From Candidatus Saccharimonadota bacterium (GTDB lineage: Bacteria > Patescibacteriota > Saccharimonadia > Saccharimonadales > Saccharimonadaceae), in assembly GCA_017545525.1 (NCBI GenBank), contig JAFWMT010000007.1, forward strand, positions 1 to 64,000: 64,000 bases of DNA. The letters run 5' to 3'. A program made the position numbers and the translations under genes. Below are positions 50,577 to 58,647 of this stretch, piece by piece (the first letter of the stretch is position 1; each line of letters begins with the position of its first letter). The notes under the pieces were generated by a model. The model worked only from the letters and a program-made list of their open reading frames with translations, was not told where the DNA came from and did no database searches.

Positions 50577-52814
50577 TTACTTCAACACACAACGAATTGA
50601 ACCACCAACATAGCGATACATCACATCAGGCTCATAGAACTCACCATCAGTCAAGCCAATTTTCATACGTACATTACTTCCACTATCTCGTACCGAACTC
50701 CAATAGTCTGTATAATTATCTACATCTTGCGCTCCAGACGTGTTAAAGAAGCCAGAAAGGGCAACAGCAGCTCCACCGCTAGATATAGAAGCATGTATTT
50801 TATTATTGTTGTAAGCACTATTATTCAGTAATGTAGCAAGTTCATTGTCAGTCGGCAATCTCCATCCTGCCGGGCAAATATCATAGGCCGCATCGGAACT
50901 ATTGGAAGCGGTACAAATAGTTCCAGCTGAAGCAGCACAGTAATTATATAATGTACCATATCTCGTTCCGGAAGTAGAATCTGTCCCAGAAACTGGAATA
51001 AATTCACCAGACGTATAAGTTTGTGAACCGCTTGTCTTTTTCCAACCATTAAATGTAGCTGCAGTAACAGTAGTATTTAGATTTGTATTGGTGCTAGTTA
51101 AATCCGTAGAAATAGTAGAATACCCAAGATTTAGATTATCTACTATCCAAACATTACCGTCAGCTAGTTTTGCAATCTGATAGCTCTGACCATCACGATT
51201 ATCTATTAATGTGTAAGTTGTATTACTTGCCATACTATTAATAATCGACGATTTTTCACTTGAACTTAATCCGTTGAAATCTTGTAGATACTTTAATCCT
51301 GCAAGCCGCGCAACGCACCGTACTGAATGTGGCATAGTTAATGCTTCCGGAATAAAATTTTTAACAAATGAAATACCAGAGCTGTCAAATATTAACCAAT
51401 TAGAAGCGGCAGGAAAATAGTAGCCGCCACTTGCTAATTGGCTCAGTTTTTTTCCATTCATTCGACCACTTCTCACTAAATAAAGCGGATTATTTCTCAT
51501 TTTTATAAAACCATTACTAGTATATGCATAATCAACAGTATTCGTAATAACATCAGAACTATATAATAAACTAGCATATTGAGAAATACTTGGCAACTTC
51601 CATCCAGCTGGACAAATAGAGTTCGCTGAAGGATATTCCATACTAAGACTACCTGGGAATCCGGCAGTTGCCGCTCGATAGGTATAATAATTACCTCTAT
51701 GGTAGTGAGCGCATTCGTCTTCAGTATGTCCAGCGGCAGTACAAGCGGATAAGGAAGTGTAGACTGTGTCATCTGAAGTAGAGCTAGAAGTATAAACATA
51801 AACATCAGAACCTTCTATTGAACCGCCTGATTTATAGGCATTAGCTGAAGTATCGGTACCTGAAATGACGTAATCCGAAGTTACGTGGTTTGGTGTCCAA
51901 GTAATCACATTGCCAGAGGTAGAATATTCTTGCTCACCTGAAACATTTAAATCAGTATTCTGAGAAGTCAGCGCGGCCACACCAGTACAACCAATACAAA
52001 GATCTAGGTTTTGTGTCATCCAAATATTGCCATCAGCTTGTTTAGCTACCCAATATTCTCTACCATCACGATTATCAATTAGTTTATATTGTTCGCCTAC
52101 TACCATACTATTCTTTACTGTGTCCAGTTCGGATGATGTTAGCGAAGCAAAGTCCTGCATATATTCTACTAATCCATTAATACCAGAATTATTTACCGGA
52201 TTAGTTACTAAATAAAAATTTACTGTATTGGCATAGGTTCCAGCAACCTGTTCAGCAGAAGCCTTAGCTCCAATCTTAAACCAAATATTCTTATTCTCAG
52301 CAGAATCAGTGCTATATAAAGTTTTTCCAGTAGCAGTATATAAAGGTAGGCCAGAATAATTAGACCAAGTAGAGCCATCATTAGTAGAAAAAGAGAAACC
52401 CCATTTACCATTAGAAGAGACATTAGCATTATTCATAGAAGCTAGACTATCTGTCGTAGCTAGACTATTTAATGTATATGAGTTATTAGCTGTATTCTTT
52501 AAATCAGTTGTAGCATTACCACTATTACCTACTGTAGCAGTTAGAGTATAGCCATTAACTGTATTAGTAGCTACATTTACTATAATAATGTTACTGTCAC
52601 TATAATCGCCTGTTGCTAGATTTGATATTACTAGATTATTAGAAGACACTGACATACTTACGGCTGGATTAAAGGTAAATTTTACATATACTGAGTCAGT
52701 GTAGGTTAAGGCATTCACTTGTTTACTAGAAAAGCATGACATAAAAAAGATAAATAACAAAATACCAAACACAATCCTAGTCGTATTACCTCTTAGGCCT
52801 TTGCACCTTACCAT
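50577..52814 (-). CDS. Surface protein with two FISUMP domains (copy B)
   Basis: 745 residues from ATG 52814; a Met further upstream (52877) lies ahead of the -10 and is rejected. Signal peptide about 10-36 (RIVFGILLFIFFMSCF, VNALTYTD). Domain order is as in copy A at 43489: a Thr/Asn-rich N-terminal domain, FISUMP 1 (YWVAKQADGNIWMTQNL, CPAGWKLP, VRCVAR) and FISUMP 2 (YQIAKLADGNVWIVDNL, CPAGWRLP, SIRCVLK end). It lies in opposite orientation to copy A with metG, the Pro-rich gene, ldh and sbcB in between. No LPXTG. Leaderless promoter. Confidence 0.85.
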   Translation of the reverse strand: MVRCKGLRGNTTRIVFGILLFIFFMSCFSSKQVNALTYTDSVYVKFTFNPAVSMSVSSNNLVISNLATGDYSDSNIIIVNVATNTVNGYTLTATVGNSGNATTDLKNTANNSYTLNSLATTDSLASMNNANVSSNGKWGFSFSTNDGSTWSNYSGLPLYTATGKTLYSTDSAENKNIWFKIGAKASAEQVAGTYANTVNFYLVTNPVNNSGINGLVEYMQDFASLTSSELDTVKNSMVVGEQYKLIDNRDGREYWVAKQADGNIWMTQNLDLCIGCTGVAALTSQNTDLNVSGEQEYSTSGNVITWTPNHVTSDYVISGTDTSANAYKSGGSIEGSDVYVYTSSSTSDDTVYTSLSACTAAGHTEDECAHYHRGNYYTYRAATAGFPGSLSMEYPSANSICPAGWKLPSISQYASLLYSSDVITNTVDYAYTSNGFIKMRNNPLYLVRSGRMNGKKLSQLASGGYYFPAASNWLIFDSSGISFVKNFIPEALTMPHSVRCVARLAGLKYLQDFNGLSSSEKSSIINSMASNTTYTLIDNRDGQSYQIAKLADGNVWIVDNLNLGYSTISTDLTSTNTNLNTTVTAATFNGWKKTSGSQTYTSGEFIPVSGTDSTSGTRYGTLYNYCAASAGTICTASNSSDAAYDICPAGWRLPTDNELATLLNNSAYNNNKIHASISSGGAAVALSGFFNTSGAQDVDNYTDYWSSVRDSGSNVRMKIGLTDGEFYEPDVMYRYVGGSIRCVLK

Positions 52815-52821
52815 AAACAAT

Positions 52822-52830
52822 ATTATATCA
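52822..52830 (-). promoter_or_regulatory. Extended -10 promoter of surface protein B
   Basis: Minus strand TGA-TATAAT, seven bases (52815-52821) from the ATG; same spacing as copy A. Confidence 0.6.
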
Positions 52831-52880
52831 TAACCATGATGAGAAAACACTAATGTTTTTGATTTTTTCCACAACAAAAA

Positions 52881-52904
52881 TTCCCGGACCTTTAGGTCCG
52901 GGAA
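52881..52904 (-). terminator. Terminator overlapping the stop of the 166-residue gene
   Basis: TTCCCGGACC-TTTA-GGTCCGGGAA, then TTTTTG on the minus strand. The stop codon (52892-52894) lies in the loop. Confidence 0.8.
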
Positions 52905-53392
52905 GTGTGTTTTTTGACATATTCCCTAGCGTTACCGCTACGATCTATGCCGGTTTTCAGCATTTCCTTTATGTCTTCCTCTCGCTCCAGACTGATGTTC
53001 TCCAACCTTTCATGGCTAATATAGCCGGCCAGTTTCATCAGCAGAAACAACAAGAAGCCATAAAGGAGCCCTAAGGTCACAACGATTAACGGTACTCCGA
53101 TGATATATGCATATATCGGATTGTCGACACCATTCAAGCTGTCTAAAGCCAGCTGGAGGATACCGGTGATCCTTTCATACACTATCATCAAAGTGACTAT
53201 AACTGCCATCAAGATAGCAGACCAGTACAGAATCGGATCTTTGAATCTTCTTCTTACTATGAAGATAATCCTGCCATTTCTCCCAACGACGTAATCGTCG
53301 TCAAGCTTATACTGGCAAAATCCGATTACGACTGCCAACGCCGCAAAAACAAATGCCACAAGCAGCCACCAGCTAAACTGTATACCATTCAT
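52892..53392 (-). CDS. Unknown membrane protein, 166 residues
   Basis: Start ATG 53392 is chosen because GGGGAGGTAG lies six bases before it; a Met at 53428 lacks a site. Three to four membrane segments are expected: about 5-25 (WWLLVAFVFAALAVVIGF), 55-75 (ILYWSAILMAVIVTLMIV) and 95-125 (YIIGVPLIVVTLGLLYGFLLFLLM). The C-terminal 40 residues are charged and cytoplasmic-looking (EREEDIKEMLKTGIDRSG). Not recognised. Promoter, strong ribosome site and stop-overlapping terminator follow the same plan as the unknown gene at 25723. Confidence 0.6.
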   Translation of the reverse strand: MNGIQFSWWLLVAFVFAALAVVIGFCQYKLDDDYVVGRNGRIIFIVRRRFKDPILYWSAILMAVIVTLMIVYERITGILQLALDSLNGVDNPIYAYIIGVPLIVVTLGLLYGFLLFLLMKLAGYISHERLENISLEREEDIKEMLKTGIDRSGNAREYVKKHTSRT

Positions 53393-53449
53393 TTTTCTAC
53401 CTCCCCATGATAAGAAAAACAAAAACACACTTTTTAAGGTACTCCTTAC

Positions 53450-53478
53450 ATTATATCACACTTATGTTAAAAAGTCAA
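53450..53478 (-). promoter_or_regulatory. Promoter of the 166-residue membrane protein
   Basis: Minus strand: TTGACT (53473-53478), 17 bases, TATAAT (53450-53455) with TGA in front. Matches the promoter at 26369-26397. Confidence 0.7.
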
Positions 53479-53499
53479 GTTTATCCCTGTTATATCAAC

Positions 53500-54231
53500 T
53501 TATTCGTCTTCTGCTGCTTCGTCATAATCCATGCCGTAATAGGCATACTGCAACTTCATAAATGCCGTATCCAATTCACTCGCCAAACTCTTTAAGGGGT
53601 CTTCTTTCGCCACTGTCATAATAATAAACTTCAAAGGCTTTTTATACCCACCACAAATTTCCATCGAATCACCATATGCATATTCTTGCGAAACTGTCAC
53701 TTCTCTTATCCCTCCAATTTTCATTCCTTCAACACCCATATTCCAACCATCAATCATTCCAAGCGCCGGATCTAGGATCTTACCGAATTTCGTCGGATTA
53801 TCATTATCATCAAATGACGAATCAAACACCGACTCATCCGCACACCAACCTACATAATATGCTAAATAATTCGAACCATCTTCTGCTACCGTCGCCCCTG
53901 AGCCACTCTTCAAATCACGCTTCTGCACCCCATTTTCGTTCGCTGATGTTTCATTATAAGCCTTAATTTCCGACTTATACTTTATAAACTCATCATAGTC
54001 ACTCTTCGTAGCCTTCGAAAACTCATCAAGCTTCTCTTCATACGCTTCAGTCAACTCCGCAACCTTCTCTTCATCTACCTCCACATTCTCAGATGTATCC
54101 GTCGCACTTGATTTTCCCCCATTAATCACAATCGCCGCATAACTCGCAATAATCGACCCTAGCATAATTATCGCAATTAAAATGATAAAAAATCTTTGCT
54201 TCCCACTCGTTTTTAACTCTTTCTCTTCCAT
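53500..54231 (-). CDS. Membrane-anchored FKBP-like peptidyl-prolyl isomerase
   Basis: 243 residues. One membrane segment (about 13-35, RFFIILIAIIMLGSIIASYAA), a charged helical linker (about 50-95), then an FKBP-type domain (about 105-215): YYVGWCADESVFDSSFDD, MIDGWNMGVEGMKIGGIREVTVSQEYAYG (positions split here by the usual hydrophobic pocket) and LKFIIMTV. The pocket residues are only partly conserved, so activity is likely but not certain. It would face outward and help fold exported proteins. Leaderless start: TGG-TATAAT nine bases before the ATG. Confidence 0.8.
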   Translation of the reverse strand: MEEKELKTSGKQRFFIILIAIIMLGSIIASYAAIVINGGKSSATDTSENVEVDEEKVAELTEAYEEKLDEFSKATKSDYDEFIKYKSEIKAYNETSANENGVQKRDLKSGSGATVAEDGSNYLAYYVGWCADESVFDSSFDDNDNPTKFGKILDPALGMIDGWNMGVEGMKIGGIREVTVSQEYAYGDSMEICGGYKKPLKFIIMTVAKEDPLKSLASELDTAFMKLQYAYYGMDYDEAAEDE

Positions 54232-54240
54232 AATATCTTT

Positions 54241-54249
54241 ATTATACCA
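54241..54249 (-). promoter_or_regulatory. Extended -10 promoter of the FKBP gene
   Basis: Minus strand TGG-TATAAT, nine bases from the ATG; no ribosome binding site. Confidence 0.5.
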
Positions 54250-54267
54250 TAGCTCCCTTAAAATTAT

Positions 54268-54306
54268 CTAAAAAATAATAGGAACCAGATGATGATTCCT
54301 ATTATT
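54268..54306 (-). terminator. Terminator after rplO
   Basis: AATAATAGGAA / TTCCTATTATT with loop of 11 bases, then TTTTTT on the minus strand. Closes the L6-L18-S5-L15 unit. Confidence 0.8.
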
Positions 54307-54318
54307 ATTTTTTACTAA

Positions 54319-54780
54319 TTATTTTTCCGCTTTAGCCTTTTGTAAAATTCCCACCTTCTTAAAGCTTCCACCAGCTTTCTTAATCGCTTCTAAAGCTGAT
54401 TTAGAAATAAATTGAGTCTCTAAATCAACTTTCGCGGTTAATTCACCTCGAGAAATTACTTTTACCTTTACAAATGGCGACGAAATTAAACTCTTTTCCG
54501 CAAGTTTGTAGTTATCCACCTTACCAGAAAGCCCGTTTAATCGGTCAGTATAAACTACTTCAGCTTTCGCATGGAAAGACTTAAAACCTTTCAACTTCGG
54601 TACAGCTTGCATAATTGCTCGCTGACCGCCCATGAAGCCCGCTGGCATTTTGTGATGACCAGCTCGTGCTTTCTGACCCTTCGTTCCGCGTCCAGCAGTT
54701 TTTCCCTGGCCCGCCGAAATTCCTCGCCCTTTTCGCGTAGGACGTGCATTTTTTTCTACTACTAAATCATTGTATTTCAT
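54319..54780 (-). CDS. rplO: Ribosomal protein L15
   Basis: 153 residues. Marks: the Gly/Arg/Lys-rich N-terminus RKGRGISAGQGKTAGRGTKG, GHHKMPAGFMGGQ, and the C-terminal SKSALEAIKKAGGSFKKV. Normally followed by secY; here a terminator closes the unit and secY is 37 kb away. Its start codon overlaps the rpsE stop. Confidence 0.96.
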   Translation of the reverse strand: MKYNDLVVEKNARPTRKGRGISAGQGKTAGRGTKGQKARAGHHKMPAGFMGGQRAIMQAVPKLKGFKSFHAKAEVVYTDRLNGLSGKVDNYKLAEKSLISSPFVKVKVISRGELTAKVDLETQFISKSALEAIKKAGGSFKKVGILQKAKAEK

Positions 54781-55535
54781 TACTTCTTCTCCTTCTTCGC
54801 GGCCGGTTTAGCAACTTTAGCTTTAGTTGTAGTTTTAGTAGCCTTAACGACCTTTTTCTCCGCATCTTTCTTCGGAGCTGCTACTTTCGCAACCGTTGCT
54901 TTCGGAGCTACAGTTTTCTCTTCCGCCTTCGCATTAATCCACTCTTTGCGTGGCACTTGCTGCTTCAAACCTTCAATTACTGCATAAGCAATGTTTACTT
55001 TATTAGTCGAACCAAGCGATTTCGAAATCAAATTCTTTACGCCAGTTAGACCCATAATCGAACGTACCGTTCCACCTGCGATAATACCAGTACCAGGCGC
55101 CGCCGGTTTCATCAAAACAGACGCACCAGTTACTTTCGTCTGGGTTTCGTGCCAAATCGTTTCGCCGTTCATGTTAAAGGTAATCATTGCTTTTTTTGCT
55201 TTACGACCAGCTTTTGCAACCGCCGTCGTTACATCGTTACCTTTTGCAACGCCAACCCCAACTCGATTTTTATGGTCGCCGATCGCAACTAATGCTTTAA
55301 ATCGCATTCTGCGACCGCCAGCCACCGTTCTCGAAACGCGATCAACCGCAATTGTAATTTCATCAAATTCTTTCTTACCAGTATCAGCACCGCGCGCTCT
55401 ATCGCGACGATTACGCTTTTCCATTTTGCGCCCAGAAATATCTCGAGTCACCTTTGTTTCGGCAACTTTGTCATCCATCTTAAGCGTACCGGACTTATTG
55501 ATTACTCTCGGAGCTTTTTTATCAGTTTCAGCCAT
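54780..55535 (-). CDS. rpsE: Ribosomal protein S5 with Lys/Ala-rich tail
   Basis: 251 residues. The double-stranded RNA-binding half and the C-terminal half are visible: FDEITIAVDRVSRTVAGGRRMRF, GVGVAKGNDVTTAVAKAGRKA, PGTGIIAGGTVRSIMGLTGV. A basic N-terminal extension (about 1-50) and a Lys/Ala/Thr-rich C-terminal tail (from about 205) make it much longer than the usual 165 residues. The usual rpmD (L30) gene between rpsE and rplO is absent. Confidence 0.95.
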   Translation of the reverse strand: MAETDKKAPRVINKSGTLKMDDKVAETKVTRDISGRKMEKRNRRDRARGADTGKKEFDEITIAVDRVSRTVAGGRRMRFKALVAIGDHKNRVGVGVAKGNDVTTAVAKAGRKAKKAMITFNMNGETIWHETQTKVTGASVLMKPAAPGTGIIAGGTVRSIMGLTGVKNLISKSLGSTNKVNIAYAVIEGLKQQVPRKEWINAKAEEKTVAPKATVAKVAAPKKDAEKKVVKATKTTTKAKVAKPAAKKEKK

Positions 55536-55537
55536 AA

Positions 55538-55867
55538 TTAGAACTCCAATCCTTCCTTACGAGCGGCATCTGCTAATGCTGACATCCGTCCCGCATATAA
55601 TTTCGATCCTCGATCGAACACTACTTTTTTAATCTTAGCGGCCTTCGCCTTTTTCGCAATTTCTGTACCAATCTTCTCTGCTTTTTCTGTCTTCGTACCA
55701 GTCATTTTACTACCGACTGTCGTCGCGTAAGCGATAGTCTTTCCGTCATCATCATTCACGATTTGCGCAATAATGTGTTGATTCGAGAAAAATACCGAAA
55801 GACGCGGTCGTTCTTTAGTACCATGAATTTTCGCGCGAGTTCTTTTCGCTCTAAATAACTTATTCAT
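55538..55867 (-). CDS. rplR: Ribosomal protein L18
   Basis: 109 residues. Marks: TKERPRLSVFFSNQHIIAQIV, DDGKTIAYATT, VVFDRGSKLYAGRMSALADAARKEGLEF. Binds 5S rRNA with L5. The N-terminus is shorter than usual. Start overlaps the rplF stop; two bases to rpsE. Confidence 0.95.
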   Translation of the reverse strand: MNKLFRAKRTRAKIHGTKERPRLSVFFSNQHIIAQIVNDDDGKTIAYATTVGSKMTGTKTEKAEKIGTEIAKKAKAAKIKKVVFDRGSKLYAGRMSALADAARKEGLEF

Positions 55868-56403
55868 TATTTCTTACCCGCCTTTCCTGCCTTACGAAGA
55901 ATTACTTCATCGACATATTTTATACCTTTACCTTTGTATGGCTCTGGCTTCTTCAAGCTTCGGATTTCTGCGGCTACTTGACCGACTTTTTGTTTGTCGA
56001 TTCCTGAAACCGTAATTTCCATCTTATTCGTCGTCAACGTTACACCTTCCGGCGCTTTATATTTTACTGGGTGCGAAAAACCAAGCGCCATTTCAATCGC
56101 TTGACCTCCACCAGAAAGCCGGAAACCAACTCCGTTAACTTCTAGTTTTTTCTCGTAGCCTTTGGTTACACCGGTTACTGCATTATTTAATAATGCTCGC
56201 TGTAAACCATGCCAAGCTCGAGACTTTGGTTCGTCATCCTCACGGGTGACTGTCGCTGTCGCACCCTCAACCGTCACTTTCGTTTTCGGCTGGACCGGTA
56301 CATTCAGCGTCCCCTTCGGTCCCGCGACAGTAATCTCACTCTCGCCGACCGTGATTGTCACTCCTGCCGGAATTGCGACAGGCTGTTTTCCGATTCGACT
56401 CAT
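55867..56403 (-). CDS. rplF: Ribosomal protein L6
   Basis: 178 residues, normal length. Marks: MSRIGKQPVAIPAGVTI, LNNAVTGVTKGYEKKLEVNGVGFR, GFSHPVKYKAPEGV, KPEPYKGKGIKYVDEVILRKAGKAGKK. AAAGGAG before the ATG and TGA-TATAAT upstream (about 56430). It heads the detached spc-operon piece L6-L18-S5-L15. Confidence 0.96.
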   Translation of the reverse strand: MSRIGKQPVAIPAGVTITVGESEITVAGPKGTLNVPVQPKTKVTVEGATATVTREDDEPKSRAWHGLQRALLNNAVTGVTKGYEKKLEVNGVGFRLSGGGQAIEMALGFSHPVKYKAPEGVTLTTNKMEITVSGIDKQKVGQVAAEIRSLKKPEPYKGKGIKYVDEVILRKAGKAGKK

Positions 56404-56515
56404 TCGTCTCCTTTTTTAATTTATATCCCAATTATTATATCACGAAGTCCCTAAGATGTAAACCCCTAGTTCTTCTAAAATCTCTTGAAAATTTCTTAAA
56501 GAACCCCCAAAAAAA

Positions 56516-57223
56516 CTATTTCGCTAAAATCTTCTTCGGATTCATTACAAACAGCTGATTCATTTCGCGCTCATTGTAATATTTCACTAATTTTTTCTGT
56601 GCCAACGCGAAATATTTTTCCATTCTTAAATGATGCGTATCGCTCCCGAACGCAAAAACTAACTTATCTTTCGCCATCTTCTTCATCGTTTTTTGAGCCT
56701 TCTTACCATATTTTCCAATTATACTTCCAAGATTACACTGGAAAAGTACACCCATCTCATGTAAACTCTTTAAAATTTCATAATTTTCATGCACAATCAT
56801 ATATCTTTCCGGATGCGCCAAAATTACTTTATAACCCTTATCCATTAAATCAACTAAGATATCATCATAATTTGGGAGTTCATCATCTAGCGGCAATTCC
56901 ACCAGTAAATAATTACTATCTGCCAAAGTCGATATTTTCCCATTATCAATCAATTTAATAATACTATTATCAATATAGATTTCGTTTCCTAAATATACCC
57001 TGGTTTTAATCCCCTCGGTCTCCATCCACCTTTTTAGTTCTTCCATCAACTCCAAATTTTCTTTTCGCGTAGATACAAAATTCGTCTCATGCACATAATG
57101 TGGAGTCATAATCACATCAGTTACGCCCTGCTCACCTAGCCAACGTAAAATTTCCAAACTTTCTGTCAGATTTACCGCACCATCATCTATACCAGGTAAA
57201 ATATGTGCATGTATATCTATCAT
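56516..57223 (-). CDS. CpsB/YwqE-like tyrosine-protein phosphatase
   Basis: 235 residues. PHP-fold metal phosphatase: DIHAHILPGIDDGAVNLTES (His4, His6 and Asp13-Asp14 as metal ligands), VIMTPHYVHE, GNEIYID, YKVILAHPERY, FGSDTHHL. It removes phosphates from the tyrosine kinase of the capsule pathway. Its start overlaps the end of the kinase gene by four bases, the same pairing as CpsB-CpsD or YwqE-YwqD, but with the order kinase-phosphatase. Confidence 0.92.
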   Translation of the reverse strand: MIDIHAHILPGIDDGAVNLTESLEILRWLGEQGVTDVIMTPHYVHETNFVSTRKENLELMEELKRWMETEGIKTRVYLGNEIYIDNSIIKLIDNGKISTLADSNYLLVELPLDDELPNYDDILVDLMDKGYKVILAHPERYMIVHENYEILKSLHEMGVLFQCNLGSIIGKYGKKAQKTMKKMAKDKLVFAFGSDTHHLRMEKYFALAQKKLVKYYNEREMNQLFVMNPKKILAK

Positions 57224-58590
57224 CGTTGTTTCGCATCACCATAATAATAGTAATTATAGTATTTAGACGATTTACGATTTACCATGTTAAATACAACACC
57301 AGCCACATTCGCGCCTACTTTTTCCAGCGTATCTTTCGCCAAAATCAAATCATTTTTCGCCGTATTCGCATCTTTGACAACAATTAACGTCTCATCCATA
57401 AAGCTCGACAGAATCACCGAATCCGCTAATCCGCCAACTGGCGCCCCATCGAATATCACTACATCATAATGATCACCTAATACTTTAATTAGCCTCTTAT
57501 TCTTCTGCGAAGCTAAAAGTTCACTCGGGTTTGGCGGATAAGTCCCACAAGTAATTAAATCCAAATTTTTTACTTTTGTTGAACGCACAAATTTTCCCAA
57601 ATTTCTCAAATCGCCCATCAAAAGATTAGACAATCCTTCCGTATTCGGGATATTAAACACTCTATGTAAACGCCCCTTCCTTAAATCGCAATCTACTAAT
57701 AAAACCTTCTTATCGGTCTGCGCAAACGAAATCGCAAGATTAGCCGAGACGAAACTTTTCCCTTCGCCAGCATTCGTGCTGGTTACTAAAATCGTTTCAA
57801 TTTCCTTATCTATAGCTGTAAACTGCAAATTCGTTCTTAAACTCTTAATGTTCTCGCTTACAATTGCCTTCGGCGAGGTTTCTACAATCAACTCGCTTCC
57901 CGCTCGCTTCGTCTTTACATCGCTCTTCAAAATCTGGCCAGTAATTGGTAGACCAACCATTTTTTCTACATCATCACCATGTTTAATAGTGTCATCAAGA
58001 TAAAACCTCAAGAATGCAAATCCAGTTACACCAACCACCGCAACTACAACTGCCAAAATTAAATCACGCGAAAGCGTATTGTTCGCAGCCGTTTCCGGCG
58101 CCACCGCAACACTAAGTTGCGTTACGTTCTCAACTTTATAAATCGTTTTAACTTCTTTCGCGAATACTTCTGCAATTTCGTTCGCAATTGTCGCCGCCAA
58201 TCTCGCATTTAAATCTTTTACCGCGATACTCAAAATCGCTGTATCATCTACTTGCTTAATGGTTAAATTCTTGCTCAATTCTTTTACGTTTACATGCAAT
58301 CCTAAGTTTTCAATCACTTGATTTAATACCAATTCACTTTTCGCAATCTCGCCATAAGTCGAAACTAATTTTTGACTCGCGTTAATATCATTTAGAGTCG
58401 CTGCCGAACCGCTTAAATCCGTATTATCAGATTTCGCAATTACAATCGTAGTTTTCGCTTGATAAATTGGTTTTTTAAAAGCCGTGTCATAAATTAGAAC
58501 TACGCCTACTGCAGCTACTACCAAAATCACAAACGCTAAAATATAATGTCTTAAATAGCTAAAAAAATCTTTGATGTTTATTTCGTCCAT
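57220..58590 (-). CDS. Wzz-BY-kinase fusion (polysaccharide co-polymerase/tyrosine autokinase)
   Basis: 456 residues. The Wzz-like part has two membrane segments (about 17-34 and about 175-195) around an outer domain. The bacterial tyrosine kinase part shows Walker A TSTNAGEGKSFVSANLAISF (about 268-287), Walker A' VLLVDCDLRKGRLH and Walker B YDVVIFDGAPVG. The C-terminus has a run of tyrosines (SSKYYNYYYYG) for autophosphorylation. It sets the chain length and export of polysaccharide, switched off by the CpsB phosphatase encoded next. Gram-positive bacteria usually have the two parts as separate proteins (CpsC/CpsD); here they are one, as in Gram-negative Wzc. AGGAG before the ATG. Confidence 0.92.
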   Translation of the reverse strand: MDEINIKDFFSYLRHYILAFVILVVAAVGVVLIYDTAFKKPIYQAKTTIVIAKSDNTDLSGSAATLNDINASQKLVSTYGEIAKSELVLNQVIENLGLHVNVKELSKNLTIKQVDDTAILSIAVKDLNARLAATIANEIAEVFAKEVKTIYKVENVTQLSVAVAPETAANNTLSRDLILAVVVAVVGVTGFAFLRFYLDDTIKHGDDVEKMVGLPITGQILKSDVKTKRAGSELIVETSPKAIVSENIKSLRTNLQFTAIDKEIETILVTSTNAGEGKSFVSANLAISFAQTDKKVLLVDCDLRKGRLHRVFNIPNTEGLSNLLMGDLRNLGKFVRSTKVKNLDLITCGTYPPNPSELLASQKNKRLIKVLGDHYDVVIFDGAPVGGLADSVILSSFMDETLIVVKDANTAKNDLILAKDTLEKVGANVAGVVFNMVNRKSSKYYNYYYYGDAKQR

Positions 58591-58647
58591 AAATAACTCC
58601 TGCTCACATTATAACACAAGCAATTCAAATGTAAACTCATGTTTATT

